DNA of 64,000 bases from Salinisphaeraceae bacterium (GTDB taxonomy: Bacteria > Pseudomonadota > Gammaproteobacteria > Nevskiales > Salinisphaeraceae): contig NYTH01000033.1 in assembly GCA_002683405.1 (NCBI GenBank), positions 62,001-126,000 of the forward strand, given 5' to 3'. Made by a program: the position numbers and the translations under genes. Shown piece by piece: positions 26,708-35,685 of the stretch (position 1 is the stretch's first letter; each line of letters starts with the position of its first letter). A model generated the notes under the pieces. It made no database searches. It saw only the letters and a list, made by a program, of their open reading frames with translations, and had not been told where the DNA came from.

Positions 26708-26760
26708 GTCGCTGCCTTTCTGAACGGAATGACTGTAGACCACTAAGGAATACTACGTAT

Positions 26761-26789
26761 TGTATAGACAACCCTGTGGAATGGGTTAA
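26761..26789 (-). promoter_or_regulatory. Candidate sigma-70 promoter of the kai operon
   Basis: On the minus strand, TTAACC (26784-26789) and TATACA (26761-26766) are separated by 17 bp, upstream of the GTG at 26707. An overlapping TACAAT is an alternative -10. Matches are only partial, so this is a weak call made mainly on spacing and position. Confidence 0.35.
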
Positions 26790-26819
26790 CGGCTAGTCCC
26801 GAAATATGATTGATGGCAA

Positions 26820-28490
26820 TCAGCCTCTCAATTCGCGGCGCAGAATCTTTCCGGTCGGTGTTTTTGGCAACTCGTCGACGATTTCGACAATCCGCGGATA
26901 CTTGTAGGCCGCCATGGCCTGCTTGCAGTGGGCCTGCAGCGCCTCGGGCGACGCCGCGGCGCCGGGCTTGAGGCTGACCACGGCTTTCACCGTCTCGCCC
27001 CGGTATTCATCGGCCACCCCCACCACGCCGGCTTCGCGCACGGCCGGGTGGCTGTACAGCACATCCTCCACCTCGCGCGGCCAGATCTTGTAGCCGCCGG
27101 CGTTGATCTGGTCCTTCTTGCGATCCACCAGGTAGAACCAGCCCTGTGCGTCCATGAACCCCACGTCGCCGGTGCGAAATCCGTCCGGCCGCATGGCCTG
27201 CGCGGTCTCGTCGGGCTTGTCCCAGTAGCCGGGCACGATCATCGGGCCGCTGCTGACAATTTCCCCCACTTTGCCCACCGGCGCGGGCTGCCCGTCTTCG
27301 TCCGCGATCCAGACCTGCGCGTTGAAGATGGGCACGCCAATGGACAGCGCCCCGGACGCGGGATCGACCGGCGCGCGAGCGCCCATGGGCACCGCGTGGG
27401 TCGGCGAACTGGATTCGGTCAGCCCGTAGATGTTGTGGATATACAGCCGGAAGGTCTGCTCGAACTGCTCGACCGTGCTGGGCGGAATGGGCGCACCGCC
27501 CGAGTAGAGCGTTTTCAGACTCGCCAGCGCGTCTGCCGTCGCGTCCGGATGGTTCATCATGGCAATCAGCGCCGTCACGGCCGCCACAGTGAAGCCGGGC
27601 CGGTGCTCCCGGGCGGCGGCGAGCATGACGGCCGGCTCGAAACGGTAGGTCAGCACCAGCGGACTGGCGGTGATGAAGGCCGTCATTACGTGAGCCACCA
27701 GCCCGGTAATATGGAACAGCGGCGCAATACCCAGCACGCCCGTGCCGTCTTCCAGCCCCATCCAGTCGCGATAGGCCTGGGCGTTGAAGCAGATGTTGGC
27801 GTGCGTATTCATGGCGCCCTTGGGCGGGCCGGTGGTGCCCGAGGTGTAGACCAGAAAGGCCGGCTCGTCGGCCGCCAGCGGCGGCTGCTCGGGCGGGCGC
27901 TTGCCGGCGTAGTCCGCCACCACCCGCAGAAAATCCTGCGCGCCGTCACAGCGGCAGGTGCGGGCCACTCCGAAAACACGGTCATCGTGGCGAGACTGAC
28001 CGGCGCGCGGCGGCACGACGTACATCGCCTCCGGCAGGGCCGACCGGCCGGCCGGATCCAGGCGGCTGACCACCTCCTCGAACAGATCGTCGTGACACAC
28101 CAGCGCGGCCGGGCGGCAATCGGCCAGCAGGGCCGCCAGCTCCCGCTGCCGATTCATGGGGTTCACCGGCACGACAATGCCGCCCGCCTTCCAGGCCCCG
28201 AGCAGGGCCACGACGAAGGCGGGATGGTTCTGCAGGTAGATCGCCAGGCGATCGCCTCGAACAAACCCACGGTCGGCCAGCGCTGCGGCGAAGGCATTAC
28301 TGGCAATGTCCAACTCGGCGTAGCTCTGGGCGCTGTCGAAAAACAGCAGCGCCGGCTCGGCCGGCGCCCGGGCCACCGCCGCCCGAAAAAGGCTCAGCGC
28401 GTCATCGTATTCGGCCGCGATGACGGCCGGCTGCCCGGCGCCATACAGCGCCAGCCAGGGTTTTTCCGCGTAGGGGTTGTTGCCGCCCAT
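26820..28490 (-). CDS. Acyl-CoA ligase, class I AMP-forming
   Basis: 556 residues with all ANL-superfamily motifs: FLVYTSGTTGPPKGAMNTH (P-loop), NIYGLTESSSPTH (A5), GEIVSSGPMIVPGYW, FRTGDVGFMD with VDRKKDQINAGGYKIWPREVE, and the C-terminal PKTPTGKILRREL lysine. It activates a carboxylic acid as acyl-AMP and then acyl-CoA. With CYP153 and the fad genes nearby, fatty acids from terminal alkane oxidation are a reasonable substrate (inference). The cyclase-family gene lies 9 bp upstream on the same strand. Confidence 0.9.
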   Translation of the reverse strand: MGGNNPYAEKPWLALYGAGQPAVIAAEYDDALSLFRAAVARAPAEPALLFFDSAQSYAELDIASNAFAAALADRGFVRGDRLAIYLQNHPAFVVALLGAWKAGGIVVPVNPMNRQRELAALLADCRPAALVCHDDLFEEVVSRLDPAGRSALPEAMYVVPPRAGQSRHDDRVFGVARTCRCDGAQDFLRVVADYAGKRPPEQPPLAADEPAFLVYTSGTTGPPKGAMNTHANICFNAQAYRDWMGLEDGTGVLGIAPLFHITGLVAHVMTAFITASPLVLTYRFEPAVMLAAAREHRPGFTVAAVTALIAMMNHPDATADALASLKTLYSGGAPIPPSTVEQFEQTFRLYIHNIYGLTESSSPTHAVPMGARAPVDPASGALSIGVPIFNAQVWIADEDGQPAPVGKVGEIVSSGPMIVPGYWDKPDETAQAMRPDGFRTGDVGFMDAQGWFYLVDRKKDQINAGGYKIWPREVEDVLYSHPAVREAGVVGVADEYRGETVKAVVSLKPGAAASPEALQAHCKQAMAAYKYPRIVEIVDELPKTPTGKILRRELRG

Positions 28491-28499
28491 GAGGCTGAC

Positions 28500-29468
28500 C
28501 TACTTGATGACGACCGGGTTCACCGGCGCGCCGGAACCGCCCACCACCTTGAGCGGCGCCGCGGTGTACAGAAAACTGTACTGCCCGTCCTCGGCGCAGT
28601 CGGCGGCCAGCGGATCAAGCTCGGCGATTTCGGTCAGCGTCACGCCCAGGTTGCGCATCAGCGCGCAATGCAGCGGCAGGGCCACGCCGGTGCCCGGGTC
28701 GAAGGTGACCTCGTTGGCGATGGTGTCGGTCACGAAATTGGGAATTTCCATCTCGTTGAACCATTCCACCAGTTCCGGGCTGTAGGTCAGCCCCGGCTCG
28801 AGGAAATCCTTGTAGAACTCGTCGCGGTCCTTCCAGTAGAACGAGCCGATCCAGCCGGTGCGAATGACCAGGATGTCGCGCTTTTCGATGGGCGTGCCCT
28901 GGGCCTCTGCCGCGGCCACGAGGTCTTCGTGGGTGAAGGTTTCGCCCTTGTCGAGCACGTCCTTGCCGCGATAGCGCGCCATGTCGATGAGCACACCGCG
29001 ACCGGCCACGCCGCGCTCGGCAATGGGAAAGACGCTGGCCTTGCTCATCGACCCCGCCGTGGTGGCCGCGTCGTAACCGTTCCAGATCTGGTCGCCGTAC
29101 CAGACGTGACCCAGCGCGTCGTACTGCGTGGAGCCTTGCAGGTACATGAGCACGACGTCATCGGAATACTCGAGATGACCGGGAAATTCGGGCCCCTTGT
29201 TACAGGCGAAATGGCCGCGATCCATCACGTTGAACTTCTGCGCCTCCTTGCGGCCGGGCCACACCGGGTCGCCGTCCGGGTGGTTGACCGGAATCTGCAG
29301 GGTGAAGACCTTACCCTGCCTGATGTGCCGCGCCCCGCGCAGCACCTGCTCGGCATCCAGGTAATTGAGCGCACCGACCTCGTCGTCATCGCCCCACTTG
29401 CCCCAGTTCTTGGGGCTGTCCTTGAGCAGTTCGGCAACGGGCATCACGTCTGCGGGATTACTGGCCAT
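28500..29468 (-). CDS. Cyclase-family (kynurenine formamidase-like) metal-dependent hydrolase
   Basis: 322 residues of the PF04199 cyclase family, long version (NWGKWGDDDEVGALNYLD, GRGVLIDMARYRG, GTPIEKRDILVIRTGWIG, NEVTFDPGTGVALPLHCALMRNLG). In the usual metal-binding motif HxGTHxD, this protein reads QGSTQYDALGH, so the first two His are replaced while Asp and the distal His remain. This variant is, as I recall, common in the long cyclase branch, but the activity of the branch is poorly defined. It is co-transcribed with the acyl-CoA ligase and divergent from CYP153. Confidence 0.8.
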   Translation of the reverse strand: MASNPADVMPVAELLKDSPKNWGKWGDDDEVGALNYLDAEQVLRGARHIRQGKVFTLQIPVNHPDGDPVWPGRKEAQKFNVMDRGHFACNKGPEFPGHLEYSDDVVLMYLQGSTQYDALGHVWYGDQIWNGYDAATTAGSMSKASVFPIAERGVAGRGVLIDMARYRGKDVLDKGETFTHEDLVAAAEAQGTPIEKRDILVIRTGWIGSFYWKDRDEFYKDFLEPGLTYSPELVEWFNEMEIPNFVTDTIANEVTFDPGTGVALPLHCALMRNLGVTLTEIAELDPLAADCAEDGQYSFLYTAAPLKVVGGSGAPVNPVVIK

Positions 29469-29702
29469 GCTGTCTCCTCCGGTTTTCTGCCGGTCTCGGG
29501 CCGACTGTGGTTGGTTTCGATCTTCGATTCGGGCACGACGGCAGCCGCCCCGTCAAGCCGCGAGCGCATCCCGGCCGCCGCCCATACGCGACACCGGCTT
29601 GCATCCGGCGCGGAAAAATAGAATATTTACTCTAAATAGCGCGTGATGTCGCCGGCGGGCAATCACGCCATACAAGCTGAACGGACCCATGGAGGAGCAA
29701 GC

Positions 29703-30962
29703 ATGGCAACAACGGCAAACACGCTGAACACGGCACAGGATCCCTGGTCGATGCCGCTTGAGGACATCGACGTCAGCCAGCCGCATCTGTATCGCGACGA
29801 CATCCTGTGGGACTACTTCGCCCGCCTGCGGCGCGACGCGCCAGTGCACTATTGCCCGGACAGCCAGTTCGGCGCCTACTGGTCAGTGTCCAAGTTCCAC
29901 GACATCATGGAAGTGGAAAAGCACCACGAAATCTATTCCTCCGAATCCCGCGACGGCGGCATCACCATCATGGAGGACAACAGCATCGCCAGCCTGCCGA
30001 TGTTCATTGCCATGGATGAGCCGCGACACGGCGAGCAACGCAAGACGGTGTCGCCCATTGTGGGTGCCGATAATCTGGCCCAGCTGCGAGACCTGATCCT
30101 GCAGCGCACCGTGGATACTCTGGACAGCCTGCCGGCCAGCGAGGACTTCGACTGGGTGGAACGGGTTTCCATTCCCCTGACCACGGCCATGCTCGCCACG
30201 CTGTTCGACTTTCCCTGGGAAGACCGGCATCTGCTGACCCACTGGTCGGATGTGGCCACGACCATTCCCGGCGCCGGCGTCATCGACAGCGAGGAAGAGC
30301 GCCTGCAGATCATGCAGGAATGCGCCGAGTACATGACCCGGCTGTGGAACGAGCGGCTGAACGCCGAACCCGGCAATGACGTGCTCTCCATGCTGGCCCA
30401 CTCGGACCGGACGCGGGATATGTCGCCCGAGGAATTTCTGGGCAACATGTTCCTGATCATCGTCGGCGGCAACGACACCACCCGCAGCTCCATGACCGGC
30501 GGTCTTTACGCCATGAGCAAGCACCCCGGCGAATACGACAGGCTCTCCGCCAATCCGACGTTGCTGAAGTCCGCCATTCCCGAAATCATTCGCTGGCAGA
30601 CGCCGTTGTCACACATGCGCCGCAAGGCCCTGCGCGATACCGAGCTGGGCGGTCAGCAGATCAAGGCAGGTGACAAGGTGATCATGTGGTATGTCTCGGG
30701 TAATCGAGACGACGAGGTCATCGACAATCCGGACGCTTTCATCGTTGACCGAAAAAACGCCCGCCATCATCTGTCCTTCGGCTTCGGCATTCACCGCTGC
30801 GTGGGCAATCGCCTGGCCGAAATGCAGTTGCACATACTGTGGGAAGAGATGCTCAAGCGCTGGCCGAAGGCCGGCCAGATTGAAGTGACCGGCGAGCCCC
30901 GGCGCGTGCTGTCCAACTTCATCAAGGGCTACGAAACGCTGCCGGTACGCATCAACGCCTGA
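29703..30962 (+). CDS. Cytochrome P450 of the CYP153 alkane hydroxylase type
   Basis: 419 residues. The I-helix motif is VGGNDTTR (255-260), ExxR is EIIR (294-297) and the heme loop is SFGFGIHRCVGNRLAEMQ with Cys366. The N-terminus DPWSMPLEDIDVSQPHLY, the segment DGGITI and MWYVSGNRDDEVIDNPDAF with DRKNARHHLSFGFG are characteristic of CYP153A. CYP153 enzymes hydroxylate medium-chain alkanes or fatty acids at the terminal carbon. The ATG at 29703 has a perfect GGAGGAG. Electron partners, a ferredoxin and a reductase, lie 0.5 kb downstream on the opposite strand. Confidence 0.93.
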   Translation: MATTANTLNTAQDPWSMPLEDIDVSQPHLYRDDILWDYFARLRRDAPVHYCPDSQFGAYWSVSKFHDIMEVEKHHEIYSSESRDGGITIMEDNSIASLPMFIAMDEPRHGEQRKTVSPIVGADNLAQLRDLILQRTVDTLDSLPASEDFDWVERVSIPLTTAMLATLFDFPWEDRHLLTHWSDVATTIPGAGVIDSEEERLQIMQECAEYMTRLWNERLNAEPGNDVLSMLAHSDRTRDMSPEEFLGNMFLIIVGGNDTTRSSMTGGLYAMSKHPGEYDRLSANPTLLKSAIPEIIRWQTPLSHMRRKALRDTELGGQQIKAGDKVIMWYVSGNRDDEVIDNPDAFIVDRKNARHHLSFGFGIHRCVGNRLAEMQLHILWEEMLKRWPKAGQIEVTGEPRRVLSNFIKGYETLPVRINA

Positions 30963-30990
30963 TCCGACGCATCGCTAGATGATCTGAGAA

Positions 30991-31120
30991 AACCACAGAG
31001 GCACGGCGGACGCAGAGGGAACAGGAAGAGAGTTGAATCACAAAGGTACAAGGGGCACAAAGTAAGGCAGTATTTTCCTTTGTACGTTTCGTGTTCCTTG
31101 TGGTCCTGATTTCTTCGGTT
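30991..31120. repeat. Nested palindromic CACAGAG/CACAAAG repeat, partial copy
   Basis: In the 523-bp gap after the P450. The left outer arm ACCACAGAGGCACGG is at 30991. An inner pair follows: ATCACAAAGGTACAAGGGGC, and TTCCTTTGTACGTTTCGTG with CCTTGTGGT. The matching right outer arm is missing, so this copy is decayed. The same repeat family occurs at 54.3-55.0, 56.3-56.5, 58.8-59.0 and 61.3-61.6 kb. No gene is visible in 30963-31485. Confidence 0.8.
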
Positions 31121-31271
31121 CTTTGATCGGTGCCTGCGTAATTAACAGACCACCGCATAAAACCGCTCGACTGTGGAACCTGGCTGGCCATTGCCCCTAG
31201 TGGCCACAATGCCTGAATCCGCTTCGCTCCTTCAGGCCTACGGGCGGTCAGGCGTGGCGGTCGACAAGACC

Positions 31272-31307
31272 GTAGGCCGGATGCAGGTCGACGACCGGAA
31301 TCCGGCA
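31272..31307. repeat. REP-like palindrome (GTAGGCCGGATG...CGGAATCCGGC)
   Basis: The unit begins GTAGGCCGGATG and ends CGGAATCCGGCA. A related unit is at 56482-56526 in the opposite orientation and a partial one is at 52742-52780. The two ends pair loosely, as in REP/BIME elements of enterobacteria. Confidence 0.6.
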
Positions 31308-31485
31308 CGCGGGAAAGCCAGGGTGTCATCGACGCCGCCGCGGTGAGTCAATTTGCGCCCGACCCGCCCGCCAGCGTTCGCCAATCAGTACCGCAGCCGC
31401 CTCGCAAGAGCGCGGCCCTCGAACACGGGGTCTGCCATGTGCCCGTTCGCCGCGGCAACGTCTTGCAGCCGATCGAGGCCGCCGG

Positions 31486-31806
31486 CTAGTACTGGCTTTC
31501 CGGCACGTGCAGCACGATGCCGTCCAGTTCGTCGGTGATCTGTAGCTGACAGGTCAGGCGGCTGTTGTCCTGCGGGTCGGCCGTGTAGTCGATCATGGCC
31601 TCCTCATCGCCTTCCGGATCAGGCAGCTTGGACAGCCACTCCTTTTCCACGTAGACGTGGCAGGTGGCGCAAATGCAATTGCCGCCACAATCCGCCTCGA
31701 TCCCGGGCACCATGGCGTCCACCGCCGCTTCCATGATGGTCACCCCCGTCGTGGCATCCACCTCCTGCGTCTCGCCGCTGGGCTGTATAAACGTTATTTT
31801 GGGCAT
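31486..31806 (-). CDS. Adrenodoxin/putidaredoxin-type [2Fe-2S] ferredoxin
   Basis: 106 residues. Cluster ligands are Cys40, Cys46, Cys49 and Cys86 (C-x5-C-x2-C-x36-C) in ADCGGNCICATCHVYV and RLTCQLQI; Cys44 is an extra Cys. The ending PESQY is usual for this group. It carries electrons from the reductase upstream (31841-33073) to a P450, most likely the CYP153 encoded on the other strand. The gap to the reductase is 34 bp, so the two are an operon. Confidence 0.92.
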   Translation of the reverse strand: MPKITFIQPSGETQEVDATTGVTIMEAAVDAMVPGIEADCGGNCICATCHVYVEKEWLSKLPDPEGDEEAMIDYTADPQDNSRLTCQLQITDELDGIVLHVPESQY

Positions 31807-31840
31807 GGCCTGTTCTTCCAGTTCTGTCAGTTTGCTTGTT

Positions 31841-33073
31841 TCAAGTCAGTGTTTTCAGATCGACCGACGTGTCGGACAACTGATTCTTGTCCGGCGTCGC
31901 GCGCGCTGCAACCAGCTTCTTGCCGGCCATGAAGGATTTCGGGTCGTTGACCGCATCCACCGAAATGACCACGCCATTCTTCAGGTAAAAAATGGCGAAG
32001 CTGTCGTCATCCGGTAGGCCGCGCATGACGCTGTCGTCATGGCCGTCCGACAGACCCACCATCTGCATGCGGATATCGTACTGGTTCGACCAGAACCACG
32101 GCACGGCATCGTAGGCCTTGTCTTCACCACACAGCACGCTGGCGGTGGCGCGGGCCTGGTCGACCGCGTTGGACACGGCCTCCAGCCGCTTGGCATCGCT
32201 GTAGAAAAGATTCTTGTGCCGCGTGCAGTCGCCGATGGCAAAAATGTCCGGGTCGGATGTGCGGGTGAATTCGTCCACGACAATGCCGTCGTCGCAGTCC
32301 AGACCGGCCGCTTCGGCCAGCGCGGTTTCGGGCATGATGCCGATGGAAACCAGCACGGTGGTGGCTTCGAATTTTTCGCCGCTTTCTGTGGTCACGGCGC
32401 TCACGTGGCCGCTGCCATTGTCTTCGAAGCCCGCGACCTTGGCGCCGGTCCGCAGGTCCACACCGGCATCACGATGGCGCTTTTCGAAATAGGCAGATAC
32501 GTCCGGGCCCGTCACCCGCTCCATGACGCGATCCATGGCTTCCAGCACCGTGACATCCACGCCTCGTTTGACCGCGATGGCCGCCACTTCCAGCCCGATG
32601 TAGCCACCGCCGACAATGACCAGCTTGTGACCCTCGATCAGTTCCGGACGCAGCTTCTGCACGTCGGAAATCGTGCGCAGATAGTGGATGCCGTTCAGGT
32701 CCGAGCCGGGCGCCTTGAGCACGCGCATCTGAATACCGGTGGCCAGAACAAGTTTGTCATAGGCCAGGTCGGCGCCATTGGCGAGCTTGAGCGACTTGCT
32801 GTCGCGGTCGATTTTTTCAACTCTGGTATCCAGGGTCAGGTCGATACCGGCCTTGTCGTAGGTTTCCTGCGGCTTGAGGTAGAGCTTGTCGAGATCGATG
32901 TCCCCGGCCAGATAATCCTTGGACAGCGGCGGGCGCTGATAGGGCAGGTACGGCTCGTCGCCCACAATCAACACGCGGCCGGGATATTTCTTCTGGGCCA
33001 GCGTGGTAGCCAGCATGCCGCCGGCATGCCCGGCGCCCACGATGACGGTCGTTTCAGTCTGCTCTTCGGCCAT
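31841..33073 (-). CDS. NAD(P)H-dependent ferredoxin reductase (putidaredoxin/rubredoxin reductase type)
   Basis: 410 residues. It has the FAD fold TVIVGAGHAGGMLATTL, then YQRPPLSKDYL, LATGIQMRVL, the NAD fold VIVGGGYIGLEVAAIA, and FAIGDCTRHKN. The C-terminal domain contains WFWSNQYDIRMQMVGL, as in P450-system ferredoxin reductases. It passes electrons from NAD(P)H to the adjacent 2Fe-2S ferredoxin. Together with CYP153 this completes a class I P450 system. Confidence 0.92.
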   Translation of the reverse strand: MAEEQTETTVIVGAGHAGGMLATTLAQKKYPGRVLIVGDEPYLPYQRPPLSKDYLAGDIDLDKLYLKPQETYDKAGIDLTLDTRVEKIDRDSKSLKLANGADLAYDKLVLATGIQMRVLKAPGSDLNGIHYLRTISDVQKLRPELIEGHKLVIVGGGYIGLEVAAIAVKRGVDVTVLEAMDRVMERVTGPDVSAYFEKRHRDAGVDLRTGAKVAGFEDNGSGHVSAVTTESGEKFEATTVLVSIGIMPETALAEAAGLDCDDGIVVDEFTRTSDPDIFAIGDCTRHKNLFYSDAKRLEAVSNAVDQARATASVLCGEDKAYDAVPWFWSNQYDIRMQMVGLSDGHDDSVMRGLPDDDSFAIFYLKNGVVISVDAVNDPKSFMAGKKLVAARATPDKNQLSDTSVDLKTLT

Positions 33074-33150
33074 TTCTACCCTTCCTCCTGCTCAAAGCAG
33101 CCGGCATGATACCGACTATTGCCGCGACGTGTATTTCGTTGAACGGCCCG

Positions 33151-33831
33151 CTAGCCCTTGTGCCGCATGACCAGCGTGTCGATACCTTCGTCCTTGAGCC
33201 GGCGCAGCATCTTGTTGAGCGTGGCCACGTCGTTCAACGGTCCGCTGCGCACGCGAAAGACGGTCTTGCCGCCCGACAGCTCGACGCGCTCGATATCGGC
33301 CTGCAACCCCAGCAGCGCCAGGCCGGCCTTGCGGCGTTCTGCATCGGCCCGCGAACTGAACGAGCCGGCCTGGATGACGTAACGGCCCGGCTGCTCCACC
33401 TTGGGCATGGTGGTCTGGCTGGCCTGCTGTGCCGGCTTGCTCGCCGTGTCGGGGGAAGACGGCGAGCGCGCCGGCTCGGTGTATTCCTCCTCCGGAATGA
33501 CGACCTCATAGTTCGGCAGCATTTCGTAGAAGGCGAAGCGCGGCTCCTCCTCTTTCGGCGGCGCAGGCGTGGCGGGCGACTCGGCCGCGTCGGGCGCCCC
33601 CAGGGCCGGCATGCCGGCGATTTCGATTTGCGTGCCCGTCGTGCTGGCCGGCCGCGCAAAGATGTAGACGCCGGCCGCAACCACCAGGCCGAGACACAGC
33701 CCGCAGAACAGATACACCCAGCCCGGTACACCCGCCCCGGCCGCAGACTTGCGCGCCGGGCGCGCAGCTGGTTTGCGCCGCGTCTTGGTCTTGCGGTTAT
33801 CCGAGGGGCGGTTTGAGTAATCGCGGGCCAT
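33151..33831 (-). CDS. SPOR-domain membrane protein (FtsN-like)
   Basis: 226 residues. A basic cytoplasmic N-terminus (KTKTRRKPAARPARK) is followed by one TM at about 36-58, a Pro/Glu-rich periplasmic linker and a C-terminal SPOR domain (GRYVIQAGSFSSRADAERRKAGL; FRVRSGPLND). SPOR domains bind denuded peptidoglycan at the division septum. It sits 20 bp downstream of argS, a linkage I recall for ftsN-like genes in pseudomonads. It lacks other hallmarks needed to call it FtsN with certainty. Confidence 0.85.
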   Translation of the reverse strand: MARDYSNRPSDNRKTKTRRKPAARPARKSAAGAGVPGWVYLFCGLCLGLVVAAGVYIFARPASTTGTQIEIAGMPALGAPDAAESPATPAPPKEEEPRFAFYEMLPNYEVVIPEEEYTEPARSPSSPDTASKPAQQASQTTMPKVEQPGRYVIQAGSFSSRADAERRKAGLALLGLQADIERVELSGGKTVFRVRSGPLNDVATLNKMLRRLKDEGIDTLVMRHKG

Positions 33832-33851
33832 TCGACTCCCTGCCAGGCCGG

Positions 33852-35582
33852 CTACATCGATTGCGGTGCGTCAACGCCCAGCAAGTCTAAGCCATTGGCC
33901 AGTGTCTGCCGAGCCGCCAGCGCCAGCGCCAGACGGGCATTGCGCAGCGCGGCGTCGTCCACGATGAACTGGTGGGCGTTGTAAAGGCTATGGAAGGCGT
34001 CGGCCAGATCACGCAGGTAGTGCGCGAGCGTTTGGGGCGCATAGTTCAGCGCCGCGTTCTCCACGATCTCCGGGAATTTCGAGATGAGGGTAATCAGTCG
34101 CTGTTCCTGCTCGGTGTCCAGCCGCGTCAGATCGGCCGCGTCCGGATCGGCCGGCCACTGCTTGTCCCGGGCCTGCTGAGCCACGCTGCACACCCGCGCG
34201 TGGGCATACTGGATGTAGTACACGGGATTCTCGTTGCTGCGCGATTTGGCCAGCTCCAGATCGAAGTCCAGATGCTGATCATTCGAGCGCATGACGTAGA
34301 AATAGCGCGCGGCGTCGGTGCCGACCTCATCGCGCAGCTCCCGCAGCGTGACGTACTGCCCGGCCCGCGTGGACATGGGCAGCCGCTCGGCGCCGCGATA
34401 CAGATTGGCAAACTGCACCAGCTGTACGGCAAGCCGGTCATCGGCGCCGGTCAGCGCCGCGACCGCCGCCCGCACGCGAGGCACGTAGCCATGATGATCG
34501 GCGCCCCAGATATCCACCAGCCGCTCGAAGCCGCGGTCGAGCTTGTTCAGGTGGTAGGCGATATCAGCCGCAAAATAAGTGTGGCTGCCGCTGGCGCGCA
34601 CCAGCACCCGATCCTTTTCGTCGCCAAAACGCGAAGAGGCAAACCAGGTGGCGCCATCCTGTTCATACACATGGCCGGCCTCGCTGAGCCCCTTCAAGGC
34701 GTGCTGCACGGCGCCCTCGGTCACCAGACCACGCTCGGAGAACCAGTGGTCGAACCCCACGCGGAACTGCTCGAGATCGTCGCGAATATCATCGATTTGC
34801 AGGGTCAGAATGATATCCAGCAGGGCCAGGAATTCATCGGCGCCCAGCGCATCCCGCGCACGGGCGATCATGGCGTCTAGCGCCGCATCCGGCGACTCGG
34901 CGTCGGCCTGCGCGGCCAGTACGTCGTCTGCCGCAATGCGCAGGTCATCGCCGCGCTGCGCGCGCAGCGTAGCGGCCGCCTCGATCACGTAGTCGCCCTG
35001 ATAGGCGTTGCCCGGAAAATCGAGCTGTTCGCCGCAGGCTTGCAGATAACGCAGCCAAAGCGACAGCGCCAGAATATCCATCTGCCGGCCGGCATCATTG
35101 ATGTAGTACTCACGCGTCACGTCGAAGCCGGTGAAGGCCAGCAGGCGGGACACGCAATCACCATAGGCCGCACCGCGGCCGTGCCCGACGTGCAGCGGGC
35201 CGGTGGGGTTGGCAGAGACGAACTCGACCATCACCCTCAGACCGGCGCCCTGGCTGCCGCGGCCCCAGTCTGCGCCGGCTTCGAGCACCTGCCGCACCAC
35301 GGCCTGCATTTCCCCCCGCCGCAGAAAGAAATTGATGAAGCCGGGGCCGGCAATTTCGGCCTTTTCGACCAGATCGGAGGCCGGCAGCGAATCGATGATC
35401 ATCTGCGCGAGCTGACGCGGCGGCTGGCCGGCCTGCTTGGCATAGACCATGGCCACGTTGCTCGCGAAATCGCCGTGCGCGGCGTCGCGCGTACGCTCCA
35501 CATGCGGGGCGCGCGAGGTGTCGGCTTCCGGGAGCGCGGCGGTCACGGCGCGCGCAAGCAGTTCCTGCAGTTCAGACTTCAC
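33852..35582 (-). CDS. argS: Arginyl-tRNA synthetase
   Basis: 576 residues. The HIGH-like motif HVGHGRGAAYGD follows VEFVSANPTGPL. The KMSKS position reads MSTRAG, the usual relaxed form in ArgS. The C-terminal anticodon-binding helices include YAHARVCSVAQQA and ALNYAPQTLAHYL, and the N-terminal additional domain has FINFFLRRGEM. Full length. It is followed by the SPOR gene and preceded by priA on the same strand. Confidence 0.96.
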   Translation of the reverse strand: MKSELQELLARAVTAALPEADTSRAPHVERTRDAAHGDFASNVAMVYAKQAGQPPRQLAQMIIDSLPASDLVEKAEIAGPGFINFFLRRGEMQAVVRQVLEAGADWGRGSQGAGLRVMVEFVSANPTGPLHVGHGRGAAYGDCVSRLLAFTGFDVTREYYINDAGRQMDILALSLWLRYLQACGEQLDFPGNAYQGDYVIEAAATLRAQRGDDLRIAADDVLAAQADAESPDAALDAMIARARDALGADEFLALLDIILTLQIDDIRDDLEQFRVGFDHWFSERGLVTEGAVQHALKGLSEAGHVYEQDGATWFASSRFGDEKDRVLVRASGSHTYFAADIAYHLNKLDRGFERLVDIWGADHHGYVPRVRAAVAALTGADDRLAVQLVQFANLYRGAERLPMSTRAGQYVTLRELRDEVGTDAARYFYVMRSNDQHLDFDLELAKSRSNENPVYYIQYAHARVCSVAQQARDKQWPADPDAADLTRLDTEQEQRLITLISKFPEIVENAALNYAPQTLAHYLRDLADAFHSLYNAHQFIVDDAALRNARLALALAARQTLANGLDLLGVDAPQSM

Positions 35583-35685
35583 GAAGAAATTGCCTCTGGG
35601 CCGGTTCCGGGGCGAAAAACGCCGCAGATTGTAGCGATTGGCCGGGGTGCCGGCTAGCGGCGGGGGGCGCGGCCAGCGCGTCCGG

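Noticed and set aside
26928-29621. Very long plus-strand open frame (about 900 codons) over the ligase and cyclase genes
   Set aside because: Spans two genes with solid family motifs on the other strand and has low-quality composition; a codon-bias shadow.
29619-29634. TAGA...TCTA inverted repeat before CYP153 as an operator
   Set aside because: Only 4-bp arms in an AT-rich promoter stretch; expected by chance.
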